Of a DNA stretch of 64,000 bases, positions 17,387-26,660 are shown in pieces. Both the position numbers and the translations under genes were made by a program. The stretch is from Bacillus albus. GTDB taxonomy: Bacteria > Bacillota > Bacilli > Bacillales > Bacillaceae_G. A model generated the notes under the pieces. It saw nothing but the letters and a program-made list of their open reading frames with translations, made no database searches and was not told the origin of the DNA. Where the stretch lies: the NCBI RefSeq assembly GCF_001884185.1, contig NZ_MAOE01000047.1, positions 35,322 to 99,321 on the forward strand, given 5' to 3'. Position 1 is the first letter of the stretch; the number at the start of each line of letters is the position of its first letter.

Positions 17387-20300
17387 TTATTTTTTATGTT
17401 CGTGCAAATGATTACACGGAGAACATTGAAATGAGAATTTATCTAAGCAATTAAAGTTCGTTTCACAAATTTGTTCAATCGTTGGAACGAACGGTATGAC
17501 CACAATATTACTTTCTATTATTTGTGTAACAGGTGGTAACACTGTGCCTACTTGATGTTCAAAGCGAATATTCGCTTGATTTATATAATTTCCTGAACCA
17601 CTTGGCGCGCTCTGAACTACTACTTGGAACGAGACTGTGCGTGCTTCACCTGGATTTAAACTACCTATAAGAAATCCTGATACTGGATTTACATTTAACA
17701 CTAGCGTATTATCAACCGTTACACTTCCAAGGACAAATCGAACACTACTATCTAACATATCTTGAAAACGAATATTTTGCATCACTGTATCACCCGTATT
17801 TGTAATAACTGTCGTAAACGTAATAACATCCCCAATCGTTGCTGTTTGATGATCTGCCGTTTTTACGACTGTCGTTGAAACATTTTGAGGAATAAACGGG
17901 ATAACAACTGTATTGCTATCGCCTTCAACTACTACAGGCGGTTCATTCGGATTCACAGTTGCAAACCCATTCGCTGTAGCAGTATTTGTAACTAAGTTAT
18001 TTATTTGCCCTCCTGTTATGACAACTTGGAAATTAATAATTGCCGCATCATTTGGCTGAAAATCACCTAACGGAATGCCAGTATTCGGATTGGCAAATGG
18101 AAAAGGTACATCATTTATCGTTACCGTTCCATTTATAAATAGCGTATTCGGATCAATGATATCTGTTAACACAATGTTGGTCACAGGAACTGTACTATCA
18201 TTTATAACAGCAATTCCGTAAGTGATAACATCTCCTACCATTGCTACTTCAAAGTTTGCTCCTTTTGCAACAAATAAGATTGCAGTATTTACCGTCACTA
18301 TAACTGTATTGCTCGTATCCATCACTGTAACTGGAGGCTCCCCTGGTACTAAAATATACTCTGCTAACGCCCCAGCAACGTTTACTACTGTACCACCATC
18401 TGGAAAACTTGTAATCGTAGCTTCATATGTTACAATCGCCGTCTCACCGACTGGAATATCTACAATCGTAAATCCAACCTGAGGATTTACTCCCGGACGA
18501 GCTATTCCATTTACAGTTACACTATTTGGTACAAAAACAGCTTCCTGAGATAGCACATCGATAAATTGAACATTCATCGCATCAGCAGTACCAGTATTTA
18601 ATATACGAACAGTATACGTTACCGTTTCTCCTACTCCAACAATTGAATTGTCTACTTCTTTCAGCATATCTAAACTGCCTCTATTTACTGGTGTGACTGT
18701 CGTATTACTTGAATTCGTAATTGTAAACGAAGGTTCTCCCGGAATCAATTCGAAATCACCAGTTACTCTCGCTGCATTCATAATGCTATTAGAAGGCGGA
18801 ATTGCGATTACATTTACTTCAAATGTAATTAATATACTATCGCCTACTGCAAGATCTGGTAATGAAAAGCCTACAAATGGATCTAAACCTACTTGCGAAA
18901 TTCCATTTATTTGTACACTTCCAGGAACGAATTCTAAACTAGGTGACAGAACATCGAAAAACTGAACATTCGTCGCTGTTACCGTTCCCGTATTTGTAAC
19001 TTGCACACTATACGTTAACGTATCTCCTAAACGTGTCGCTTCTTTATTTACAGATTTTATAATGCTGAACCGTCCTCTATTTATCCTTGTTATCGTCGTA
19101 TTACTCGGCTCTGTTACCACAACCGGTGGCTCTCCTGGTACTAATACAAAGCTTCCTGTTATATTTGCAACGTTCGTAATGGTTCCTGATGACGGGATGT
19201 TTATAACTGTCGCTTGAAACGTCACTATAACTGTTTCACCAACTGGTATATCTCCAACTCCAAAGCCAGTAATCGGATTTAAGTTTGGTTGCAGGGCTCC
19301 ATTTATCGTTACACTATTTGGTACAAATGACGCTCCTGCTGAAATAGTATCAATAAACTGAACACCATTAGCTGTTACTGTTCCTGTATTCGTTATTAGA
19401 ACCGTATATGTTAATACATCTCCAACTAGTGTAGCAGCCCTATTTACCTGTTTTATAATATTAAATTGTCCTCTATTTACAGTTGTAAGTGTTGTATTGC
19501 TCGGTTGATTTACTATCACTGGTGGTTCTCCCGGTACTAATACAAAGCTTCCTGTTATATTTGCTGTATTAACAATTGTTCCATTTGATGGAACACTAAC
19601 CACTGTTACTTGGAATGTTACTTCTACACTTTCACCTGGATCTATATCTGGAAGTGGGAATCCATTATTAGGATTGAATCCAGGTTGTAACACACCTTCT
19701 ATCGTTACACTGTTCGGCACGAATGCTATAGAGGACGGTAATACATCACTATATTGAATATTCGTCGCTACCACTGTCCCTGTATTTTGAACTACTGTTG
19801 TATATGTGATTGTATCGCCTACTGCAACAACCGGCTGACTTACTGATTTTAATACATTTAAACCAGATTCATTTATTTCTGTTAATGTCGTGTTACTTGT
19901 CGTCGTCTCCGTAATAGGCGGCTCTGTTTCACTTACAGCAAATGTTGCTGTAACGTCTACAAAGTTAACAATCGTTCCACCTTCTGGTATGCTTGTAACC
20001 ACTTCCTGATATGTGACACGTACAAAATCATCTACAGGTATATCTGGAACTGTAAAACCAATGAAAGGATCTAATCCTGGTGCCGGTACCTCGTTTATAC
20101 TCACACTTCCTGGTACAAATGCTACTCCCGCGGAAGTCGTATCAATAAATTGAACATTCGTTGCTGGCACTGTTCCGAAATTAAAGATCAATACATCATA
20201 CGTTAATACTTCTCCTACAGTCGCTACTTCTTTATCTACTAGTTTCAATGGAAAAACAAACGCTATATTAATCGTCGTAACGACTAAATTTGTTAATATC

Positions 20301-23300
20301 GTTTCCGTAATCGGTGGTTCTTGCGGATTTGGTTGTGAAGTAAATGTAACGTCTGCATCATTTAATATGACTTCATTATCTGGAATTTCTGTAATCGTCA
20401 CTTGGAACGTTACCTCAATACTTCCACCATCCATTAATAATGGCGTAACTGTAAATCCTATTTCTGGATTTAAACCGAGTTGCTGCACCCCACCTATCGT
20501 TACACTATCTTCTACAAATGTCGTTCCTTCTGGTATGACATCTTGGAAGAACACATCTGTAACTGGTATAATTCCTACGTTTGAAATGAGCACGGTATAC
20601 GTTAATACATCCCCAACCGCTCCAGTTGCAACGTCGACTGTTTTTGTTGCGGTTACTTCACCGGGAGGAGGTAACGGTATTGTAACTACCGTTGTATTAC
20701 TTGAGTTCGTTGTTGTTACAGGTGGTTGTAAAGGATTTAATAAGAAAGTGGCTGTAGCAGATGCTGTATTTAATACTGCTCCGCGTGTAGACGGTGCAAT
20801 TACCGTAACTTGGAACGTTACAGCCAATAATGTTCCAGCTGCAATATTAGGAAGCAGGAAACCGACATTCGGGTCAAATCCAGGTTGTGACGTTCCATTT
20901 ATCGTTACACTATTTGCTACAAATGTTGTTTCTGGGGCAATTGGATCAATGAAAGAGACATTTGTTGCTGTTACTGTTCCATTATTTCGAATAACAATAG
21001 AATACGTGTAAGTTTCTCCAAGTGCTGCTTGTTGTACAGATGAAGATTTTTGTATATTTAACTGTGCTGTGTTTACTTGCGTCACTACAAAATTACTATT
21101 TGTAACAGTCGTTATTGGAGGGTTTGCTGGATTTATAAGAAAACTGGCAGTAACGTTCGATTGGTTTCTAACATTTCCACCGCTCGGAACACTCGTCACT
21201 GTAACTTGAAACGTAATCGTAGCCGTTTGCCCGACCGGAATATTTGGTACTGGGAAACCTGCCATAGGATTCGCGCCTTGCTGAACGACTCCGTTTATCG
21301 TCACACTATTTGCTACAAACGCAGTACCGGACGGAATTGGATCTTGAAAAATAATATTCGTTGCAGGAACAGTTCCTGTATTTTGAATAAGAATCGTATA
21401 CGTTAACGTATCCCCTACTCCTGCTTGTGGTGTATTTACACTCTTCATTATATTAAGTGATCCTACATTCACTCGCGTCACAACAATATTACTAATCGTT
21501 ACAATTGTAATTGGTGGCTGGAGAGGACTTACTTGGAAATCAGCAGTTACATTCGCATTATTCGGAAGAACTCTATTTGGTGGTACACTCGTGATTGTTA
21601 CTTGGAAAGTAACTGTTACCATCCCTCCTACTGGAATATTAGCAAGTGGAAATCCAGTTGTCGGGTTCAAACCTGGTTGAGGTGTCCCATTTATTGTTAC
21701 ACTATTCGCTACAAAAGTAGTTCCAACTGGAATCGGATCAAGGAATGATACATTTGTCGCTGCTACTGTTCCACTATTTTGTATACGAACTGTATACGTT
21801 AACGTATCTCCTACACCGGCTTCAGTAGCACTTACACTTTTCATTACATTTAACCCTGAAGAATTCACGACTGTCATAACAGTATTACTTGGTTCTGTTA
21901 CAGTAATCGGTGGCTCTGTTGGATTTACAAGGAAATCTCCAGTTACATTCGCATTATTTACAACATTGTTTCCTTGAGGAATTTCATCAATTAACACTTC
22001 AAATGAAACAATTACATTCGCGCCAGTAGGCAAATCATTTAACGGGAATCCAAGTTCTGGATCTGCACCTTCTTGTAAAATACCATTAACCAATACACTG
22101 TTTTCAATAAATAATGTCCCTTGTGGAATTGAATCTTGGAAAAATACATTCGTAGCTGGTACACTACCTGCATTTATGATTTCAATTGTATATACTAAAA
22201 CATCCCCTACAGTCGCAACATCCGTATTCACTGCTTTCACAACTTCGAAGTTCCCTGATTGTATAGTTGTATTCACAATGTTACTCGGAACATTGATTGT
22301 TACGGGTGGTTCACTCGGATTCACTTGAAAACTTGCTGTTACATTTGCTTGATTTAATATGTCTTCATTTTCTGGGTCCTGTACAATTAATACGTCAAAT
22401 GTGACTACAACTGTTTGAGCCGCAGGAATATCAGGAAGAGAAAATCCTGTATTCGGATTTAATCCACTTTGTGGTACTCCATTAATTGTTACAGAATTTG
22501 CAACAAATGAGACAGCGAGAGAAATAGTGTCTTGGAAAAACACATTTGTTAACGGAACGTTTCCTGTATTTTGGACGGCAATCGTATATGTTAAAGTGTC
22601 CCCTACTGCCGCTTGTGTCGTATTCACTTCTTTTATTACATTTAAACCACCTGTATTAACTTGTGTCACAACTGTATTCGTTTGTCTATTAATCGTCACT
22701 GGTGGTTGATTCGGAATAACGACGAAATTAGCAGATACATTTCCACGATTCGCAATCGTGCCTCCTGATGGCGTAGATGTCACTCGAACTTGAAAACGCA
22801 CTGTCCTACTTCCGCCAGGAGAAATATTTGCTACCGCAAACCCAGTCGAAGGATTTGCTCCAGGTTGTGAAATCCCATCTACAGTCACACTATTTGCGAT
22901 AAAAGTCGTTCCAATTGGAATCGGATCTTGAAAAATAACATTTGTCGCAAGTATATTTCCGATATTCTCAATTGTAATAGTGTAGGTAAGAATATCGTTA
23001 ACCGTCGCAAAAGCTTTATCCACTGTTTTTCTCGTTCTTATATCAGCTATATTAATAGTAGTAACTACAGTATTACTTGTCGCTTGCCCTGAAACTGGTT
23101 GTTGACCAGGTACTGGAGTAAAGTTAAAGGTTGCACTCGCACGGTTCGGAATTGGATTGACAAGTGGATTAGATGTTACTCGAACTTGAAAACGCACTAC
23201 AGTCGTTTGCGAAGCATTAATACTTCCTAGATTAATACTGCTTGCTGGATTTGCTCCTGGACGTGCTACTCCATTCACTGTAACACTATTTGGAACAAAT

Positions 23301-24859
23301 GTTGTTCCACCAGGGATACTATCGACAAAAATAACATTATTTGCAGTGACATTCCCATTATTCGTCACATTAACCGTGTATGTTAATACATCATTAAGTG
23401 TCGCTGTCTGTAAATCTACAGATTTTTGCATACTTATAGTTGCTTGATTTACTGTCGTTTGTACTGTATTTGAAGAAGACGTACTTGTAATAGGAGGACT
23501 ACCAACGAAAGGACGGAATTGATATGACACCATTGCACGATTTGAAATAGGATTTGGATTCGGGAATGATGTTATTCGAACTTGAAATGTAACAATTCTT
23601 TGCGTGTTATTTGGGATTGTACCTAAATTAATTCCATTCGCAGGGTTCGCATTCGGCTGTGTTACTCCTCCTACCGTTACACTACCTGCAACAAACGTCG
23701 TTCCGTTCGGAATACTATCACGTAATACAACGTTTTCTGCACTTCCTGTTCCTGTATTTGGGACCGTAATCGTATAAGTGAGAGTATCCCCTACTCCTGC
23801 GACTGTTCTATTAACCGATTTAACAGGATTAATAATTGGACCGGTTGCATCAATTTGAACACCAAAACCAGCTGCAGCGTATCCATCTCCATTTGTAACG
23901 AAGCGAACAGTTGCTGACGTTTGATTATTTACTAATGATGCAGAGGCATTTACATTCGTAATATCCCACCCTTGTCTTCTGACGGCTAAAGCTGCCCCTA
24001 ACGGCTGATTCAAATTCCCAAATGTCCCGGTTGTATCTAGCTCTCCAATGTCATTACAAATTTGTGATTGAAAGAAATTATTAGCAGGGTTTCTCGGGCC
24101 TGATAATGCAACTGTAGTATTTGCATTCGGTCCAAAGCGAAGTTGATCTCCAACAATGTTAGAATCACCTTCTTGAGCAGTTACGAGCACCCGTCCTGTT
24201 ACAGCTCCTGTCGCAGGAGTAGCAAATCCTGAGATAGTTGCATCAACTGGTGGTGATGAAGCATCGATAATTTCTTGACCTGCATAAACTGATAAATTCC
24301 GAAGTGGCAAACTGGCATTTTGATACACAACCTCAAGCGTCCATCCAGCCGAACGACTAATAGTTGAATCAGATGAAGTTCTTGCAGCTGGCACTGCACC
24401 TGTAGTATAAGTTCCTGCCCCGCCTGCACTAACAAGATTCGTTACATTGGCAGAGCGCGCATAATAAAATTGATTTCCTACTGAACCTTGCTGTGCGGTT
24501 GCAGGATCTGGCGTAACAGAAAACGTCCCTGCTGGCGTTGTAAATGTAATGTTATCATTTAAAAATGGTAAAACATCTTCCGTATCAGTCCGGAAAGTAC
24601 CAGCCCAAACTAATTCTGCGTATAACACACTGCTTCCCGCTGGAAGATTTAAAATAGCACTTGAAGAATTCAATTGCCATTCATCTGTTGTCCCTGCTGG
24701 GAATCCTGGTACTTGCAGCGCTGTATTTACTGTCGTAAACACAGCAAGTGTACCAAAAATATTGCCTGGCGCAGGCGATGTAGGGCTAAGCCCTAACGTA
24801 TTCCCCGTAAAAGTGACGGCACCAGGTACTGTTGTTGTAAAACGATTTATAAAAGGCAC
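17387..24859 (-). CDS. Giant DUF11-repeat protein (16 repeats, 2490 residues)
   Basis: Residues 1-346 form an N-terminal domain (MPFINRFTTTVPG..., later SAGWTLEVVYQN and NGDGYAAAGFGVQID). Sixteen tandem repeats of about 130 residues follow, each starting like KSVNxxxAxVGDTLTYTIxIxNTG, with a middle block xxDxIPxGTTFVxNSVTIxGV and an end block PPITxxxxSNTVVTxVN. This is the DUF11/TIGR01451 conserved repeat named from B. anthracis, an Ig-like surface fold. The last 30 residues are Cys-rich (CETNFNC...CSPCNHLHEHKK). No signal peptide, LPXTG motif or membrane helix is visible, which is odd for a surface protein and would suit assembly on the spore by the mother cell. The GTG start has only a weak GAGATG site. 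It is transcribed alone. Confidence 0.9.
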   Translation of the reverse strand: MPFINRFTTTVPGAVTFTGNTLGLSPTSPAPGNIFGTLAVFTTVNTALQVPGFPAGTTDEWQLNSSSAILNLPAGSSVLYAELVWAGTFRTDTEDVLPFLNDNITFTTPAGTFSVTPDPATAQQGSVGNQFYYARSANVTNLVSAGGAGTYTTGAVPAARTSSDSTISRSAGWTLEVVYQNASLPLRNLSVYAGQEIIDASSPPVDATISGFATPATGAVTGRVLVTAQEGDSNIVGDQLRFGPNANTTVALSGPRNPANNFFQSQICNDIGELDTTGTFGNLNQPLGAALAVRRQGWDITNVNASASLVNNQTSATVRFVTNGDGYAAAGFGVQIDATGPIINPVKSVNRTVAGVGDTLTYTITVPNTGTGSAENVVLRDSIPNGTTFVAGSVTVGGVTQPNANPANGINLGTIPNNTQRIVTFQVRITSFPNPNPISNRAMVSYQFRPFVGSPPITSTSSSNTVQTTVNQATISMQKSVDLQTATLNDVLTYTVNVTNNGNVTANNVIFVDSIPGGTTFVPNSVTVNGVARPGANPASSINLGSINASQTTVVRFQVRVTSNPLVNPIPNRASATFNFTPVPGQQPVSGQATSNTVVTTINIADIRTRKTVDKAFATVNDILTYTITIENIGNILATNVIFQDPIPIGTTFIANSVTVDGISQPGANPSTGFAVANISPGGSRTVRFQVRVTSTPSGGTIANRGNVSANFVVIPNQPPVTINRQTNTVVTQVNTGGLNVIKEVNTTQAAVGDTLTYTIAVQNTGNVPLTNVFFQDTISLAVSFVANSVTINGVPQSGLNPNTGFSLPDIPAAQTVVVTFDVLIVQDPENEDILNQANVTASFQVNPSEPPVTINVPSNIVNTTIQSGNFEVVKAVNTDVATVGDVLVYTIEIINAGSVPATNVFFQDSIPQGTLFIENSVLVNGILQEGADPELGFPLNDLPTGANVIVSFEVLIDEIPQGNNVVNNANVTGDFLVNPTEPPITVTEPSNTVMTVVNSSGLNVMKSVSATEAGVGDTLTYTVRIQNSGTVAATNVSFLDPIPVGTTFVANSVTINGTPQPGLNPTTGFPLANIPVGGMVTVTFQVTITSVPPNRVLPNNANVTADFQVSPLQPPITIVTISNIVVTRVNVGSLNIMKSVNTPQAGVGDTLTYTILIQNTGTVPATNIIFQDPIPSGTAFVANSVTINGVVQQGANPMAGFPVPNIPVGQTATITFQVTVTSVPSGGNVRNQSNVTASFLINPANPPITTVTNSNFVVTQVNTAQLNIQKSSSVQQAALGETYTYSIVIRNNGTVTATNVSFIDPIAPETTFVANSVTINGTSQPGFDPNVGFLLPNIAAGTLLAVTFQVTVIAPSTRGAVLNTASATATFLLNPLQPPVTTTNSSNTTVVTIPLPPPGEVTATKTVDVATGAVGDVLTYTVLISNVGIIPVTDVFFQDVIPEGTTFVEDSVTIGGVQQLGLNPEIGFTVTPLLMDGGSIEVTFQVTITEIPDNEVILNDADVTFTSQPNPQEPPITETILTNLVVTTINIAFVFPLKLVDKEVATVGEVLTYDVLIFNFGTVPATNVQFIDTTSAGVAFVPGSVSINEVPAPGLDPFIGFTVPDIPVDDFVRVTYQEVVTSIPEGGTIVNFVDVTATFAVSETEPPITETTTSNTTLTEINESGLNVLKSVSQPVVAVGDTITYTTVVQNTGTVVATNIQYSDVLPSSIAFVPNSVTIEGVLQPGFNPNNGFPLPDIDPGESVEVTFQVTVVSVPSNGTIVNTANITGSFVLVPGEPPVIVNQPSNTTLTTVNRGQFNIIKQVNRAATLVGDVLTYTVLITNTGTVTANGVQFIDTISAGASFVPNSVTINGALQPNLNPITGFGVGDIPVGETVIVTFQATVINIPSSGTITNVANITGSFVLVPGEPPVVVTEPSNTTITRINRGRFSIIKSVNKEATRLGDTLTYSVQVTNTGTVTATNVQFFDVLSPSLEFVPGSVQINGISQVGLDPFVGFSLPDLAVGDSILITFEVNVIAIPPSNSIMNAARVTGDFELIPGEPSFTITNSSNTTVTPVNRGSLDMLKEVDNSIVGVGETVTYTVRILNTGTADAMNVQFIDVLSQEAVFVPNSVTVNGIARPGVNPQVGFTIVDIPVGETAIVTYEATITSFPDGGTVVNVAGALAEYILVPGEPPVTVMDTSNTVIVTVNTAILFVAKGANFEVAMVGDVITYGIAVINDSTVPVTNIVLTDIIDPNTLFINGTVTINDVPFPFANPNTGIPLGDFQPNDAAIINFQVVITGGQINNLVTNTATANGFATVNPNEPPVVVEGDSNTVVIPFIPQNVSTTVVKTADHQTATIGDVITFTTVITNTGDTVMQNIRFQDMLDSSVRFVLGSVTVDNTLVLNVNPVSGFLIGSLNPGEARTVSFQVVVQSAPSGSGNYINQANIRFEHQVGTVLPPVTQIIESNIVVIPFVPTIEQICETNFNCLDKFSFQCSPCNHLHEHKK

Positions 24860-24975
24860 ACAATCATCTCATTTCAATTATAGTAAAAAGTGCTCTATAC
24901 TATAAAATGTAGACAAACTATGCAATGTACTTTGTCCAACAAAATTCCGCACATACGAGAGGAGCTTACTACACT

Positions 24976-25725
24976 ATGCGCTATGTTATCGTAACAGGAA
25001 CTTCACAAGGTTTAGGTGAGGCAATCGCCGCGCAATTGTTAGAAGAAAACACGAGTATCATCTCTATTTCTAGAAGAGAAAATAAAGAGCTTACGAAACT
25101 TGCACAGCAATATAACAGCAATTGTGTTTTCCACTCCTTAGATCTTCAAGATGTACATAATTTAGAAACGAACTTTAACGACATCATTTCATCTATTCAA
25201 AAAGACATTGTATCATCTATTCATTTAATTAATAATGCTGGTACACTCGCACCGATGAAACCAATAGAAAAAGCTGAAAGTGAACTGCTCATTACGAATG
25301 TTCAAATTAATTTACTTGCACCGATGATTCTTACCTCCACTTTCATGAAACATACGAAAGATTGGAAAGTAGATAAACGTGTTATAAACATTTCATCTGG
25401 TGCAGGGAAAAATCCTTATTTCGGATGGGGCGCTTATTGCACGACGAAAGCTGGTGTAAATATGTTTACACAGTGCGTAGCAACCGAAGAAGCAGAAAAA
25501 GAATATCCAGTAAAAATCGTCTCTTTTGCACCTGGTGTTGTCGACACAAGTATGCAAGCACAAATTCGCGAAACAAATAAAGAAGATTTCATAAATTTAG
25601 ACCGCTTCATCGCACTAAAAGAAGAAGGAAAACTATTGTCACCTGAATACGTTGCGAAAGCAATTCGTAACTTACTAGAAACTGAGAATTTCCCGCAAGG
25701 TGAAGTCATTCGAATTGATGACTAA
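24976..25725 (+). CDS. Short-chain dehydrogenase, benzil reductase ((S)-benzoin forming) type
   Basis: A 249-residue classical SDR. The NADP-binding motif is TGTSQGLG (residues 8-15), NNAG lies near residue 90, and the catalytic Ser, Tyr-x-x-x-Lys are in NISSGAG and YCTTK. The sequence and exact length agree with B. cereus benzil reductase and B. subtilis YueD, which reduce benzil to (S)-benzoin with NADPH; these also resemble sepiapterin reductases. The natural substrate is unknown. The ATG at 24976 follows GGAG by 11 bases and starts the Rossmann fold directly. Upstream in-frame codons are discarded. A terminator follows. Confidence 0.88.
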   Translation: MRYVIVTGTSQGLGEAIAAQLLEENTSIISISRRENKELTKLAQQYNSNCVFHSLDLQDVHNLETNFNDIISSIQKDIVSSIHLINNAGTLAPMKPIEKAESELLITNVQINLLAPMILTSTFMKHTKDWKVDKRVINISSGAGKNPYFGWGAYCTTKAGVNMFTQCVATEEAEKEYPVKIVSFAPGVVDTSMQAQIRETNKEDFINLDRFIALKEEGKLLSPEYVAKAIRNLLETENFPQGEVIRIDD

Positions 25726-25727
25726 CA

Positions 25728-25756
25728 AAAAGGCACGCTCTAATAGCGTGCCTTTT
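25728..25756. terminator. Bidirectional terminator
   Basis: AAAAGGCACGCT/AGCGTGCCTTTT stem between the convergent SDR and GNAT genes. Confidence 0.9.
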
Positions 25757-25760
25757 CATT

Positions 25761-26594
25761 TTATTTCTCTAAAAATATAAGTACAGACTCCGCAATTTGT
25801 TCATAACCAATTTCTTGATAAATTTTATTAGACGTAGGATTCGCTAGATCAGTATATAACGTAGTCGTCTTATACCCTTCATCTAACATACGTTGACTAA
25901 GTGCACCGACACAACTAGATGCGTACCCTTTTTTCCTTTCTTCTTGCGGCGTATATACGAAATTAACTGTTATATTGTTTGTAGTTGGTCTCGTTTTTGC
26001 AGCTACAGATACAAGCTTCCCGTCTACTTCTAATCCAAACAGACGACGGTTAGTAATTAATGCATGAGCGGTTTGGGTCGATTCTTCTTTCGTAGTAGGC
26101 AAATTCACATCTTCGCAAAATTGATATATCCACTGTTCTATTAATGGTAGCTCATCACTACTTACTTCTCGAAAGACTCCATCTCCGTTCCACTTTTTCT
26201 TCACTTGTTTTAATTCATATACACCTTGCTCCATTGCAACAGTAGTTTTCTTATTTTCTAACAATGCAATCTCTTCCGCTAATCTCTGTACAATTTTCTT
26301 ATTACCAATCAATCCAGGAACATTTGGATACACTTTCGTTAATTTTTTTGCTACGTCTGAGATGTCCCCTTCTGACATCTCAGACGTAGCAACAATGATT
26401 TGTTTCTTTTCTTCTGTTTGAAGAAATACAACTACAATTTCTTCCTCTTGTTTTGCTATCCCCATAAATATCGGTTGTTGGATCATTTGTAATACACCCA
26501 ATATGAGGTTATTTTCCTGCTCATTCTTCTCTAAAAATGGTGTAACCTCCTCTTTAAAAGTAAGAATCTCTTCATATACATGTAATTGAATCAT
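25761..26594 (-). CDS. Two-part GNAT acetyltransferase
   Basis: A 277-residue protein. The C-terminal 140 residues are a GNAT domain with VNFVYTPQEERKKGYASSCVGALSQ as the acetyl-CoA loop and a late NPTSNKIYQEIGYEQI segment. The N-terminal half is a diverged GNAT-like domain, as is common in 280-residue Bacillus members. The substrate is unknown. The ATG at 26594 is preferred, with AAGAGA 7 bases upstream. The reading frame contains a perfect 17-bp inverted repeat (26350-26390), coding for ATSEMSEGDISDVA. Confidence 0.85.
   Translation of the reverse strand: MIQLHVYEEILTFKEEVTPFLEKNEQENNLILGVLQMIQQPIFMGIAKQEEEIVVVFLQTEEKKQIIVATSEMSEGDISDVAKKLTKVYPNVPGLIGNKKIVQRLAEEIALLENKKTTVAMEQGVYELKQVKKKWNGDGVFREVSSDELPLIEQWIYQFCEDVNLPTTKEESTQTAHALITNRRLFGLEVDGKLVSVAAKTRPTTNNITVNFVYTPQEERKKGYASSCVGALSQRMLDEGYKTTTLYTDLANPTSNKIYQEIGYEQIAESVLIFLEK
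26350..26390. repeat. Perfect 17-bp inverted repeat inside a coding region
   Basis: Arms 26350-26366 and 26374-26390 are exact reverse complements with a 7-base loop. It lies inside the GNAT gene. No U-run follows it on the coding strand (an A-run does), so it is not an ordinary terminator. Confidence 0.95.
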
Positions 26595-26660
26595 CGACAA
26601 TCTCTTCTCTCTATTTATAGTTTCATTAAGTATTGGCGATTAATTCAATAAATTCCTCTT

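Noticed and set aside
18222-24435. Several long plus-strand frames inside the DUF11 giant gene
   Set aside because: They repeat with the same period as the minus-strand gene, lack ribosome sites and are shadows of it.
17387-24859. CRISPR or minisatellite array
   Set aside because: The repeat unit is about 390 bp, diverged at nucleotide level and in a continuous reading frame, so it is a protein repeat array.
24860-24930. Sigma-K or sigma-E promoter for the DUF11 giant gene
   Set aside because: Only partial CATA-like matches with no correctly spaced -35 were found, so its timing of expression is left open.
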